A stretch of DNA of 64,000 nt from Mucilaginibacter sp. (lineage in GTDB: Bacteria > Bacteroidota > Bacteroidia > Sphingobacteriales > Sphingobacteriaceae). The stretch spans positions 232,796 to 296,795 of the forward strand of contig NZ_JAQBOF010000027.1 in assembly GCF_028288185.1 (NCBI RefSeq), in the 5' to 3' direction. Every line of letters starts with the position of its first letter. The first letter of the stretch is position 1. Below the pieces are notes generated by a model. It saw nothing but the letters and a program-made list of their open reading frames with translations, was not told where the DNA came from and searched no databases. Below, piece by piece: positions 7,828-16,288 of the stretch. The translations under genes were made by a program, and so were the position numbers.

Positions 7828-8766
7828 CTAACTGATAAATGCCGCGTAGCTATCCAGAAATTTAGTAAGCGCAGGCACCTTTGTGAAGAGGAAATTAAAC
7901 AAGTTGATACCTATAACGGCAGTAGTTATGCCGGCTAATACATCTAAGATATAATGATGGCTGGTATATACAGCCGTAAGCCATATGCCTACCATAACCG
8001 CACATAAAATAACTTTCATAAAGCCCACACGGTTTTTAAACGCATAATAGACCACTATAATTGGGTAGGCAGAATGTAATGATGGCATAGCCGCAAATAC
8101 ATTTGATCCCTTTTGGTAGATAGATTGAAAAATATGAACGTTAAAATAATTATCAAACCTTGAAAGGCCGCCCGTATTACCCGGAGTTGCAGCATGGAAA
8201 ACAAACCCATGTTCTTGTATATACCACGGTGGTGCGGCAGGGAAAGAGTAATAGATCACAAATCCCAATAGGTTCACTACTAAAAACGTCATTGCAAACG
8301 AAAGAAATTCGCGCCGGTTCTTAAAAAACAGATAAGCAGCAAAACCAAGTGGTACGGGTATCCAACAGATATAAAATAACCCGGCAATTATATCTAATGT
8401 GCTGGTTGAGTTTACTTTCCAATATTCGTTAGGCGTTAGCAGGTGGCCTTGATAGTTTATGCCGAAAAGATGCTTTTCGAAATTATACAGATCGGCAATA
8501 TGGACAGTGCTTACGTTGTAATTTGGGAAAGCCTTCATGTAATCGAATATGATCCAATAAACAATGAAAACAGAAAAGCCAAGTATAAACTTGCGGGTTA
8601 TGGATGATAGGTAAAAAAGTGTATTAAAAATAACCAGCAGTGCTACCTGGTCTGATTTAAACCCAACCACCCATATGGATAGCAGTAAATAAGCAATAGA
8701 TAAAAGCGTAGCAGTTACAATAGATCTGGCATTAATTACCGGGCCTTGATTAACAGCACCATTCAT
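7828..8766 (-). CDS. PAP2/Aur1-type membrane protein, probable inositol phosphoryl-ceramide synthase
   Basis: A 312-residue polytopic membrane protein of the PAP2 superfamily. The catalytic histidines appear in AAMPSLHSAYP (about residue 227) and YTSHHYILDVLAG (about 267), with SFPAAPPWY between helices 4 and 5, the arrangement of Aur1/inositolphosphotransferase enzymes. These move the phosphoinositol head group from phosphatidylinositol to ceramide, releasing diacylglycerol. The assignment rests on the neighbourhood: it ends a run with inositol synthesis, phosphatidylinositol synthesis and ceramide synthesis genes. A generic lipid phosphatase is the alternative. One base separates it from the hydroxylase gene. 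Confidence 0.78.
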   Translation of the reverse strand: MNGAVNQGPVINARSIVTATLLSIAYLLLSIWVVGFKSDQVALLVIFNTLFYLSSITRKFILGFSVFIVYWIIFDYMKAFPNYNVSTVHIADLYNFEKHLFGINYQGHLLTPNEYWKVNSTSTLDIIAGLFYICWIPVPLGFAAYLFFKNRREFLSFAMTFLVVNLLGFVIYYSFPAAPPWYIQEHGFVFHAATPGNTGGLSRFDNYFNVHIFQSIYQKGSNVFAAMPSLHSAYPIIVVYYAFKNRVGFMKVILCAVMVGIWLTAVYTSHHYILDVLAGITTAVIGINLFNFLFTKVPALTKFLDSYAAFIS

Positions 8767-8767
8767 T

Positions 8768-9388
8768 CTATTTTTTTATAAAGTCTGAACCGAAAATTTT
8801 ATCCCAAAGGGGAGAGCTTACACCGTATCCCTTATCAGGGCTTTGGTAGTGGTGCAGCATGTGGTGTTGCTTTATTTTTTTCCAGATGTTCCCTTTAAAA
8901 TTAAAGTGGTGAATAGCATAATGGGATATATCATAAAACAAATAACCCAATATAAATCCAGGGAAAAAACCGAAAACATAATTAGCCGGCAATATGGCGT
9001 TAAACAAAAAATAAAATACGGTAGCTAACGGGATACTAACCGAAGGAGGTAACACTAAACGCTTGGCATCACTTGGATAATCATGATGCACACCGTGAAA
9101 AATAAAGTGTAAACGTAGCCCAAATTTGTTTTTAGGGACATAATGAAACACAAAACGGTGCATTATATATTCAACAAAGGTCCATACAAACAGGCCGACA
9201 AAGAAATATTCTATATAAGTAATTATGCCAATTTGTTTAACAAACAAGGCCAGGTAGGTACTAACCAGTATAACCGGTACAAAAATAAATACCGGCACCA
9301 GAAAATGTACTTTTGATAAAGCTTCCAATAGGTCGCTTTTAAACATTCTTGTTGATTCCTCAGAATTTGATATGAAATTTTTTGCCAT
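8768..9388 (-). CDS. fatty-acid/sphingolipid hydroxylase (sterol desaturase superfamily)
   Basis: A 206-residue membrane di-iron enzyme. Histidine clusters typical of FA2H/Scs7 are present: EYIMHRFVFH (residues 73-82), HFIFHGVHHDYP (94-105), HYAIHHF (156-162) and HHMLHHY (175-181), between hydrophobic helices. FA2H-type enzymes put a 2-hydroxyl on the acyl chain of ceramides; relatives also hydroxylate the long-chain base or carotenoids. Its place between DUF4833 and the presumed inositol phosphoryl-ceramide synthase makes a sphingolipid substrate most likely. There is no N-terminal cytochrome b5 domain, so electrons come from another protein. Confidence 0.82.
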   Translation of the reverse strand: MAKNFISNSEESTRMFKSDLLEALSKVHFLVPVFIFVPVILVSTYLALFVKQIGIITYIEYFFVGLFVWTFVEYIMHRFVFHYVPKNKFGLRLHFIFHGVHHDYPSDAKRLVLPPSVSIPLATVFYFLFNAILPANYVFGFFPGFILGYLFYDISHYAIHHFNFKGNIWKKIKQHHMLHHYQSPDKGYGVSSPLWDKIFGSDFIKK

Positions 9389-9394
9389 AGTAAA

Positions 9395-9967
9395 TCAGGG
9401 TTTAAAACGTTGTATTATTTCTCTGCCTGTAGTTTGATCCGTCCCTCTTAATTCCACGTAAACAACGTTTGGTAACCAAAACGAGCCACCTTCAATTTTA
9501 ACAAAAACGCGGTTAAGCATCATTTGTTTCTGTTCTATAGTTGCGAAGATATGATATTTTCCATCGTTTGCCTTCATCAAAAGCAGTGGAAATTTTTTGT
9601 ATGATACAAATCTGACATCATATTGATCATTCGCAAGTCTTTTGGTTATTAAACCGTATGCAAATTTACGTTGTATATAATTAAGTTCCTCTCTTTGTCC
9701 TTTCTCTGCATATCTTAACCAATAAACGTGCATTGGGTTTTGCTCATCTATATGGCCGCCCGGTGCATTCAATTCGTAAATTAAAGTATTAATGTTTGAT
9801 GTACGCTGTACGTAAAATAAACGGCCGATGTTTTCAGACGGAACAGGAAACTTGTCATCATCAGTAATTACCTCAAAAGCAAGTTTGTTGTTTACTTTAT
9901 TCGGTGTTTTATTTACCGTTAAAAATGAATAAAAAGTAGTTAATAATATTAGTATTGATAATTTCAT
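9395..9967 (-). CDS. DUF4833 exported protein
   Basis: A 190-residue protein with an N-terminal hydrophobic leader (MKLSILILLTTFYSFLTV) and the DUF4833 pattern: GRLFYVQRTSNINTLIYELN, HVYWLRYAEKGQREELNYIQRKFAYGL and a C-terminal SFWLPNVVYVELRGTD. The family has no known activity. It is predicted to be exported. It is embedded between the CDP-alcohol phosphatidyltransferase (12 bases away) and the lipid hydroxylase (6 bases), so a role in handling, sensing or transporting the inositol sphingolipid is plausible but unproven. Confidence 0.8.
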   Translation of the reverse strand: MKLSILILLTTFYSFLTVNKTPNKVNNKLAFEVITDDDKFPVPSENIGRLFYVQRTSNINTLIYELNAPGGHIDEQNPMHVYWLRYAEKGQREELNYIQRKFAYGLITKRLANDQYDVRFVSYKKFPLLLMKANDGKYHIFATIEQKQMMLNRVFVKIEGGSFWLPNVVYVELRGTDQTTGREIIQRFKP

Positions 9968-9979
9968 TAATCCGTAGCG

Positions 9980-10696
9980 TTAGTTTTTCTCTTGTTTTGC
10001 CAGGTTGCTTTTTGCGTCTGTTAGTCTTTTAAACGCGGTTATATTTGTTAATACAGCCAAAATGGTAATAGGTATGGTGAAAATAGACATGGTTTCGAAA
10101 ACATGATACTTAACACCGGGTACATATAATTTATAATTACCGCCTATGTATAAAGAGCTTACGCCACAAATTATGGCACATAAGCCAATGGTTACAACAC
10201 GCTCGGGCCGTTGCATTAAACCGCCTTTGCTTTCAATACCCAAGCCTTCGGCACGTGCCCTTACGTAGCTAACCATCATGGAGCCTATTAAAGCTATAAA
10301 AGCAAATATCGAACTTAAAAAATAGTGTTGGGCAACCAGGTAATAACATATACCAAAAAACATAACCAACTCGCTATATCTATCTAATACAGAATCATAC
10401 AAAGCACCAAAGGTTGATTTCATGTTACCTAATCGGGCAACCTGCCCGTCAAGCATATCAAACAAGCCGGCAAATAAAATTAAAGCGCCCGCCCAGCCTA
10501 TGTAACTTAAATCGCCCCGGTTGCCTTCTTCGCCACCTATAACAAATATTACAGCCACGCCTATATTTAATACAAAGCCAATAGAGGTAACCGCGTTAGG
10601 GGTAAGGCCCAGTTTTATTAAAACTTTAACAAAAGGGTCAATAACCTTATAGATACCTAATTGAAGATTTGTACGTATAGATGTTTGTTGTTCCAT
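9980..10696 (-). CDS. CDP-alcohol phosphatidyltransferase, probable phosphatidylinositol-phosphate synthase
   Basis: A 238-residue membrane enzyme with the full family signature D83-G-x2-A-R88-x8-G97-x3-D101-x3-D105 (LDGQVARLG then FGALYDSVLD) and about six hydrophobic helices. The reaction transfers a phosphatidyl group from CDP-diacylglycerol to an alcohol. With a myo-inositol-phosphate synthase and a PgpA-type phosphatase in the same locus, inositol 3-phosphate is the likely acceptor, giving phosphatidylinositol phosphate. Phosphatidylglycerophosphate synthase is the main alternative. It follows the DUF5686 gene by 12 bases. Confidence 0.82.
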   Translation of the reverse strand: MEQQTSIRTNLQLGIYKVIDPFVKVLIKLGLTPNAVTSIGFVLNIGVAVIFVIGGEEGNRGDLSYIGWAGALILFAGLFDMLDGQVARLGNMKSTFGALYDSVLDRYSELVMFFGICYYLVAQHYFLSSIFAFIALIGSMMVSYVRARAEGLGIESKGGLMQRPERVVTIGLCAIICGVSSLYIGGNYKLYVPGVKYHVFETMSIFTIPITILAVLTNITAFKRLTDAKSNLAKQEKN

Positions 10697-10708
10697 TAAC
10701 TGCCCTTA

Positions 10709-13267
10709 TTAAAAATCAAATTTTAACCTAACACGCACACCAAGCGGAGAAACATTTGGATGATCTAAATAATTAAATCGCTTAACCATGTCAACACGTA
10801 TAAATTTAAAAATATTTTCCACACCAACGCTACCTTCAATATAAGGCGTATCACCTAGCGAATAAGTTATAGGCTGACCTGTACTTGTTACCGGGAATTG
10901 ATATAAAGACGGATGCAGCGCTGGATTGTTTTCGTCACTCAATTTTCCATAAATAGCTTTAAATGATGCAACCTCACGTAGCTTAAGTTTTTGAAACAGC
11001 GGGATCTTGTTGAAGAAGAAACCCATAAAATGCTGATCAATATTTACGGCAACATATCTATCACTCACAAACTCCAGGAAGTTCATTAAGTTATACGAAT
11101 AAAGGTCGTAAGCGTAGGTTTGGTTAGCACGGAAGATGGTTAATAATGGATAAGGAACTTGTCCTATTACTTTACCGCCTTCGACAAAAGCATCAAAATA
11201 ACCAAATTGCGACAGGTATGTACGCCTGTCCACACGTGCATGCAAGCTTTGATAATTGTAAGCCGCCCCAAATGCGCCCTTAAAACCTTTGGTATAATCA
11301 AAACTAAGTATCGGATATTTACTTGGGATTGGTACACGGTATATTTTACCCTGGTAAAACTTCTCGTTTGGCGCGTAACGTAAGTTTAATGATGCTTCTG
11401 ATGTAGTAAGATCATTTATATTACCCGTGTTGTTTATAAAGTACAGTGATCCCGCAGGTGATTGTGTCCATTTCTTTAACGTAACCGTGTAAGAGAAATG
11501 GCTTTCGAACTCATGCACATAATCGAACTTATAAAAATCATTATACAGGTACTTATCGTTTACACCCCGTTTAAATGATAGCAAGAAATTATCCTGCTGC
11601 ACAAATTGTAAAGCGGCTCCCGGTATCTTGGTATCGCGCTGAAAACTGGCCCTTATATAATTTTGCGGGAACTTGTATATAGACTTATCATTGATAGAAT
11701 ATGTGGCGCTTAAAAAGCCCTTCCATTTTTGATCTTTAAAACCATAAGCCGCGTACGTTTCAAAATAATAACGCTTGCTTAATTCGGGTGTTGTACGGCC
11801 ACCAAAACGTAATTTTAAACCCTCTATAGGGTTAAAGCTATAAAACGCGTTTGACGGGCCAATCTCGAATGTATTGAATGATTTATAGCCTGCCAATAAC
11901 AAAGTCGCTATATCCAACGTACGCTGAAACGACTTCATGTGCGATAAGCTGTCGATATTTTTATAAACTTTAGATTCGGCTGTAGTTAACGTATCTAAAC
12001 GGTTTTGTGTCCAAAATTGCTCACTTCTATGCGATACCTCGTCGGATACTGCTATGTCCTCGGCACCGGTTATGTAGGCTGTATCAGGGCGCTGTTTATT
12101 TACAGCATAGCTTTTATAAGTAAGCGTACGTATACCAAAGAAACCGCCTGCATTCTTTTTGCCCACCCCAAAATCTGCCAGGGTATTGCTTTTGCTCAAG
12201 TGATAACGACCATCCGGATTTTGCTCGAAATCCAGGTTAACAGTCATCGACTTAACAAAGTTAAGATTGATGTTTTTATTGATACCTAAATTGGCTTTCT
12301 GTACCGCGTAATTGCTATCCAGCGTAATGTATATCTTGCCTTCAAAAAGCATGTCCTGGGTATTGCGTGGCGTAAAGCTTAGCTCAACCAGTTTCTTATT
12401 ATCCTCGGTTACAACAGTATCGGTAATAAAGTATTTGTAAAAAGTAGGGGCGCCATTAGCTATCGGGCTTAAAAAGTTATTGGTGATAAGGTTGATACTA
12501 TTATCATAAATATCAACTTTGCCATACATGTATTTAAAAAACTGGCCAACACCTTCGTTATCTATCGATCCGCCAAAGTCAACATTTCTTTGTCCTAGTA
12601 TTACAGTTCTTTCTTTCTCCGGATTTTTACGATAGTAGTATTGCGATATCTTTTCATCCAAAAATACGGGTAATAAATTTTTGCCCGGTACGGTGGTAGT
12701 GTCGCGGTTATCTAAAACAAATTTGTATTTACGAAAAAATTTCTTCTCGGCAATTTTTGTAGAAAGGTTAGCGATAGAAAACTGCATTTTATCGTATTCT
12801 TTATATTCTACATAGTTATAACTCTCCGGGCGGTTTTTATCTCTGTGCGCTATAACCTGGCGTATCAGCTCAACAGCCGGGTTACCTTTATTACGGTAAC
12901 GTGGTTTTTTACCTGCTTTTACCTCAACCTCGGTCAACTCTTGTTGCAAAGGCATCATTTTAACGTTTATAACCTGTGCCTTGCCGGCAACTATGTTAAT
13001 ATAAACATCTTTATAACCTATAAATGAAGCTTTAAGCTGGCTGATAGGTTTATCGGATACTATAGAATAGCGGCCTTCATTGTCGGTACGGCCACCAACA
13101 TGGCTTCCGGCAACACCAATACTTACAAATGGCATTGGTTCATTATTTTTAGTGCCGCCATCGGTTACAACACCTGTAACACGGGTAGCCTGGGCAAATA
13201 ATGATGAGGTATAAAATAATAAGAAAGCTACAAATGAAAACTTCCTGAATAAACTTTTAAAATCCAT
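10709..13267 (-). CDS. DUF5686 outer-membrane protein with CarboxypepD_reg-like domain
   Basis: An 852-residue exported protein. After a signal peptide (MDFKSLFRKFSFVAFLLFYT, then SSLFAQ) there is a carboxypeptidase-regulatory-like beta sandwich (TRVTGVVTDGGTKNNEPMPFVSIGV ... about residues 25-115), then the long DUF5686 region with many alternating beta strands (for example LKLRFGGRTTPE, KGFLSATYSIND, VRVRLKFDF at the very C-terminus), consistent with an outer-membrane beta barrel ending in phenylalanine. No function is known for the family. Its position inside the inositol-lipid locus suggests a role in the outer membrane where these lipids would end up. It probably has its own promoter (see 13395). 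Confidence 0.82.
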   Translation of the reverse strand: MDFKSLFRKFSFVAFLLFYTSSLFAQATRVTGVVTDGGTKNNEPMPFVSIGVAGSHVGGRTDNEGRYSIVSDKPISQLKASFIGYKDVYINIVAGKAQVINVKMMPLQQELTEVEVKAGKKPRYRNKGNPAVELIRQVIAHRDKNRPESYNYVEYKEYDKMQFSIANLSTKIAEKKFFRKYKFVLDNRDTTTVPGKNLLPVFLDEKISQYYYRKNPEKERTVILGQRNVDFGGSIDNEGVGQFFKYMYGKVDIYDNSINLITNNFLSPIANGAPTFYKYFITDTVVTEDNKKLVELSFTPRNTQDMLFEGKIYITLDSNYAVQKANLGINKNINLNFVKSMTVNLDFEQNPDGRYHLSKSNTLADFGVGKKNAGGFFGIRTLTYKSYAVNKQRPDTAYITGAEDIAVSDEVSHRSEQFWTQNRLDTLTTAESKVYKNIDSLSHMKSFQRTLDIATLLLAGYKSFNTFEIGPSNAFYSFNPIEGLKLRFGGRTTPELSKRYYFETYAAYGFKDQKWKGFLSATYSINDKSIYKFPQNYIRASFQRDTKIPGAALQFVQQDNFLLSFKRGVNDKYLYNDFYKFDYVHEFESHFSYTVTLKKWTQSPAGSLYFINNTGNINDLTTSEASLNLRYAPNEKFYQGKIYRVPIPSKYPILSFDYTKGFKGAFGAAYNYQSLHARVDRRTYLSQFGYFDAFVEGGKVIGQVPYPLLTIFRANQTYAYDLYSYNLMNFLEFVSDRYVAVNIDQHFMGFFFNKIPLFQKLKLREVASFKAIYGKLSDENNPALHPSLYQFPVTSTGQPITYSLGDTPYIEGSVGVENIFKFIRVDMVKRFNYLDHPNVSPLGVRVRLKFDF

Positions 13268-13394
13268 GTACGTTTTAAATACAAACTTGTCTGTATTGCT
13301 ATTCTCCTACAATCCACGCTTATTTTGAATAATAAGTTTAGATGTAAGTAAAATACGGCTAAATAAGCGCGCAATCAAGTTTGATAACAGGAGG

Positions 13395-13402
13395 CAAAGG
13401 TA
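13395..13402 (-). promoter_or_regulatory. TAnnTTTG -7 element upstream of the DUF5686 gene
   Basis: On the minus strand the sequence TACCTTTG matches the Bacteroidota -7 consensus, about 130 bases ahead of the DUF5686 start. The nearest TTG (complement of 13428-13430) is 25 bases upstream, longer than usual. It lies in the only sizeable gap (208 bases) inside the locus after ino1-pgpA, suggesting a second or internal promoter. Confidence 0.4.
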
Positions 13403-13475
13403 CAGAAATCCGATAGACTTCTGTGGTCAAAAAGTCAAATAGCTGGATGGGGTTAACATAATTTAACAGGTTTTA

Positions 13476-13943
13476 CTAAATTTTGACATTAAGTAAATTT
13501 AACCATACTATTAACTGTAAAATTATATTAGCGTATAGGCCAGCTAACATGTCATCGGCCATAACTCCCCAGCCACCGGGAAGGGCTTCGAGCCGCCTGA
13601 TAAATAGGGGTTTTAAAATATCAAAGAACCTGAAAAGGATAAATCCAATCAGGACATAGGGGATAGTTACCGGTACAAAAAGCAGGCTTACAAACATACC
13701 TGCTACTTCGTCAATAACCACACGGCCATGATCTTTACCCCAAATGGGTTCAACCTTATTGCCGCTCCAAATACCTAAGGCGGTTATTACAAGTGTAACT
13801 AATACTGAAGGAATTATGGGTGGATACTTGCCTGCCCAAAGCAAATACCAGCATATACAAGCAAAAAAGGCCGCTATTGTGCCAACACCTTTACCTAAGT
13901 ATCCGATGCCAAAAACAGTAGCGGCCAGTTTATGAAAAAGCAT
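13476..13943 (-). CDS. PgpA-family phosphatase, probable phosphatidylinositol-phosphate phosphatase
   Basis: A 155-residue membrane protein of the phosphatidylglycerophosphatase A family: FGIGYLGKGVGTIAA near the start, DHGRVVIDEVAGM (about 72-84) and FFDILKP with LPGGWGVMADDMLAG near the end; the acidic DE and DD pairs bind Mg. Classic PgpA dephosphorylates phosphatidylglycerol phosphate. Here it is 5 bases downstream of myo-inositol-phosphate synthase, so removal of the phosphate from phosphatidylinositol phosphate is the more probable role, as proposed for the related gut Bacteroides locus. A housekeeping PgpA role is the alternative. Confidence 0.8.
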   Translation of the reverse strand: MLFHKLAATVFGIGYLGKGVGTIAAFFACICWYLLWAGKYPPIIPSVLVTLVITALGIWSGNKVEPIWGKDHGRVVIDEVAGMFVSLLFVPVTIPYVLIGFILFRFFDILKPLFIRRLEALPGGWGVMADDMLAGLYANIILQLIVWLNLLNVKI

Positions 13944-13948
13944 TTATT

Positions 13949-15271
13949 TTATCTTGCTTCAACCAGTTCTTCGTAATAATCTAAGCCCAGGTGGGTTATC
14001 AGATCTTCGCCCATTAAGTAGCGTAACGTGTTTTCCAGTTTTATTAATTGTTTAAATATATCATTTTCTGCAGGTAAACCCGGCGCAGTTTGCGGCGATT
14101 TTAAATAGAATGATAACCACTCCTGCACGCCACTCATACCAGCTCTTTTGGCAAAATCACTAAACAAAGCCAAATCCAATGCGATAGGCGCAGCTAAGAT
14201 AGAATCACGGCAAAGAAAATTGATCTTGATTTGCATTTTATAACCTAACCAGCCAAAAATGTCAATATTATCCCAGCTCTCTTTGTTATCGCCATGCGGA
14301 GGGTAATAGTTAATGCGGATCTTGTGGAAGATGTCGCCATACAATTCAGGATTATCTTCCGGTTTAAAAATATCCTCTAACACGCCTAATTTTGATACTT
14401 CCTTAGTTTTAAAATTATCCGGATCATCCAATACCAAACCATCACGATTACCTAAAATATTGGTAGAGAACCAACCATTAACACCTAATGAGCGTGCAGC
14501 AAGGCCCGGCGCTAAAATAGTTTTCATTAAAGTTTGGCCGGTTTTAAAATCTTTACCGGCGATTGGGGTTTCAGTGATTCTTGCCAATTCAATTAACGCG
14601 GGTATGTCTACCGTTAAGTTTGGCGCACCGTTAGTGAACGGTATACCTAGTTTTAGAGCCGCGTAAGCATAGATCATGCTTGGCGCAATTAACTTGTCGT
14701 CAGCTTTTAATCCGGCTTCAAATTTATCAAGTGTGCTATGTACGTCTGATGCTTCGTAATAGATCTCGGTTGATCCGCACCAAACTAATACAATGCGGTC
14801 AAGCCCATTTGTTTCTTTAAAGTTTTGGATATCCTCCATAACTTGTTGGGCCAGCTCATAACGGGTACCGGTTTTAACGTTAGTAGCGGTAAGGTTTTTA
14901 GCGTAATTTTGATCAAATGCCGCGGTCATCGGCTTTATTTTCTCCAATTCATCTTTAACAGCATACAATAACCCAGCTTCCAAAACTTTAGCATTCATTG
15001 CCGACTCGTAAACGTTGTCCGTATATACGTCCCATCCACCCCATACAATGTCATTTAGATTTGCCAACGGCACAAAGTCTTTAATTTTGGGGCGACGGTT
15101 TTCTGTACGCTTGCCCAGGCGGATAGAACCCATTTGGGTTAATGAGCCTATCGGCTGTGATATGCCTTTCTTTACGGCCTCAACACCGGCAATTAGGGTA
15201 GTTGCTACTGCGCCAAGTCCGGGCAGTAAAATGCCAAGTTTACCCTCGGCAGGTTTAATGTTGTTTTTCAT
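13949..15271 (-). CDS. ino1: myo-inositol-1(3)-phosphate synthase
   Basis: A 440-residue enzyme that converts glucose 6-phosphate to inositol 3-phosphate using bound NAD. Seen: the dinucleotide-binding start GILLPGLGAVATT, LVWCGSTEIYYE, SMIYAYAALKLGIPFTNGAPN, AGKDFKTGQTLMKT, FSTNILGNRDG and the conserved CRDSILAAPIALDL, all signatures of this family. The length is typical for bacterial forms. It lies 5 bases upstream of the PgpA-type gene and 33 bases downstream of the SDR gene. It provides the head-group precursor of the lipid that the locus is inferred to make. Confidence 0.95.
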   Translation of the reverse strand: MKNNIKPAEGKLGILLPGLGAVATTLIAGVEAVKKGISQPIGSLTQMGSIRLGKRTENRRPKIKDFVPLANLNDIVWGGWDVYTDNVYESAMNAKVLEAGLLYAVKDELEKIKPMTAAFDQNYAKNLTATNVKTGTRYELAQQVMEDIQNFKETNGLDRIVLVWCGSTEIYYEASDVHSTLDKFEAGLKADDKLIAPSMIYAYAALKLGIPFTNGAPNLTVDIPALIELARITETPIAGKDFKTGQTLMKTILAPGLAARSLGVNGWFSTNILGNRDGLVLDDPDNFKTKEVSKLGVLEDIFKPEDNPELYGDIFHKIRINYYPPHGDNKESWDNIDIFGWLGYKMQIKINFLCRDSILAAPIALDLALFSDFAKRAGMSGVQEWLSFYLKSPQTAPGLPAENDIFKQLIKLENTLRYLMGEDLITHLGLDYYEELVEAR

Positions 15272-15304
15272 GATGTAAATTTATATGTAGATAGATAGTT
15301 TGTA

Positions 15305-16288
15305 TTAAAGCCATTTGTTGGCCCTGTACCATTGAAGGGTTTCATGTAAACCTTTCTCCAATGTGTATTGCGGATAAAATCCCAGGTCCTGCTTTGCAAG
15401 CTCAATACTGCATGACCAGTTAACAGCAGTTAACTCATCTAGTTTTTCAAGATTTAATATAGGGGCTATATTTCTCAAAGAACTCACTTTTTCTGATATA
15501 CCGGCAATTAATTTCACAAAATTTACCAAAAGATGAAACTTCACGGTTTTAACAGCTAGTATTTGTTTTGTTTGACGGCCTAATTCGTACCGGTCATAAA
15601 AATTATCATCGCTTAAATTGTAGGTTTTTTTATCACCGCCATATAATGCCCTTATACTTGCTTTTGCCAGATCCACTACATAAATAAAGCTTAGCTTTTG
15701 TGGCGCGCGGCCTATATAAGGCTCCATACGATTACTTATCTGTTTAAAGAAAATAAATATGCCCGTGTCGCGTGGGCCGTAAACCGCCGTTGGCCTTAGT
15801 ATGGTGAAGTTAAGGCTTTTAATTGCTTTTAATTTTCCTTCGGCCAATAGTTTACTTTTTCCATAAGCCGTAATAGGGTTGGGGTAGGTTTCTTCGGTAA
15901 TAATGCCGTTTAATGCTTTGAGCGGACCGATAGCAGCAAGGCTACTTATTAAAACAAACTTTTTAAAGCTGGGTAATTCAGTAGCCGCCTGCGCAAGGTT
16001 AGCTGTATAAACCGCGTTTACGGTATCATACTCTTCGGCAGATATTGCGCGGGTAATACCGGCGGCATGTATTATATAGTTATACTGCTTTTCAATGAGT
16101 TCTTTTTTTAAGGAATCCAGGTCGCTGTAATCTAAATAAACGTATTGGATGTCCAGATCTTTAAGATGATCTAACCGGCTACTTTTTCTAACCGCCGCAA
16201 ATACTTCAAGGTTGTTTTGTAACGCTTCAATTATCAGATGGTACCCAACAAAGCCACTTGCACCTGTTATTAAAACCTTTTCTTTCAT
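15305..16288 (-). CDS. cerR: NAD-dependent epimerase/SDR, probable ceramide (3-ketosphinganine) reductase CerR
   Basis: A 327-residue extended short-chain dehydrogenase: nucleotide-binding VLITGASGFVGYH at the N-terminus, the catalytic AYGKSK (Tyr and Lys), LISSLAAIG with the serine, and RPTAVYGPRDTG. Bacterial CerR proteins of this family reduce the 3-keto group formed by serine palmitoyltransferase. The identification comes mainly from context: it lies between the ceramide synthase candidate (4-base ATGA overlap) and ino1, with spt in the same block. A sugar epimerase or 4-ketoreductase would be the fallback. Confidence 0.75.
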   Translation of the reverse strand: MKEKVLITGASGFVGYHLIIEALQNNLEVFAAVRKSSRLDHLKDLDIQYVYLDYSDLDSLKKELIEKQYNYIIHAAGITRAISAEEYDTVNAVYTANLAQAATELPSFKKFVLISSLAAIGPLKALNGIITEETYPNPITAYGKSKLLAEGKLKAIKSLNFTILRPTAVYGPRDTGIFIFFKQISNRMEPYIGRAPQKLSFIYVVDLAKASIRALYGGDKKTYNLSDDNFYDRYELGRQTKQILAVKTVKFHLLVNFVKLIAGISEKVSSLRNIAPILNLEKLDELTAVNWSCSIELAKQDLGFYPQYTLEKGLHETLQWYRANKWL

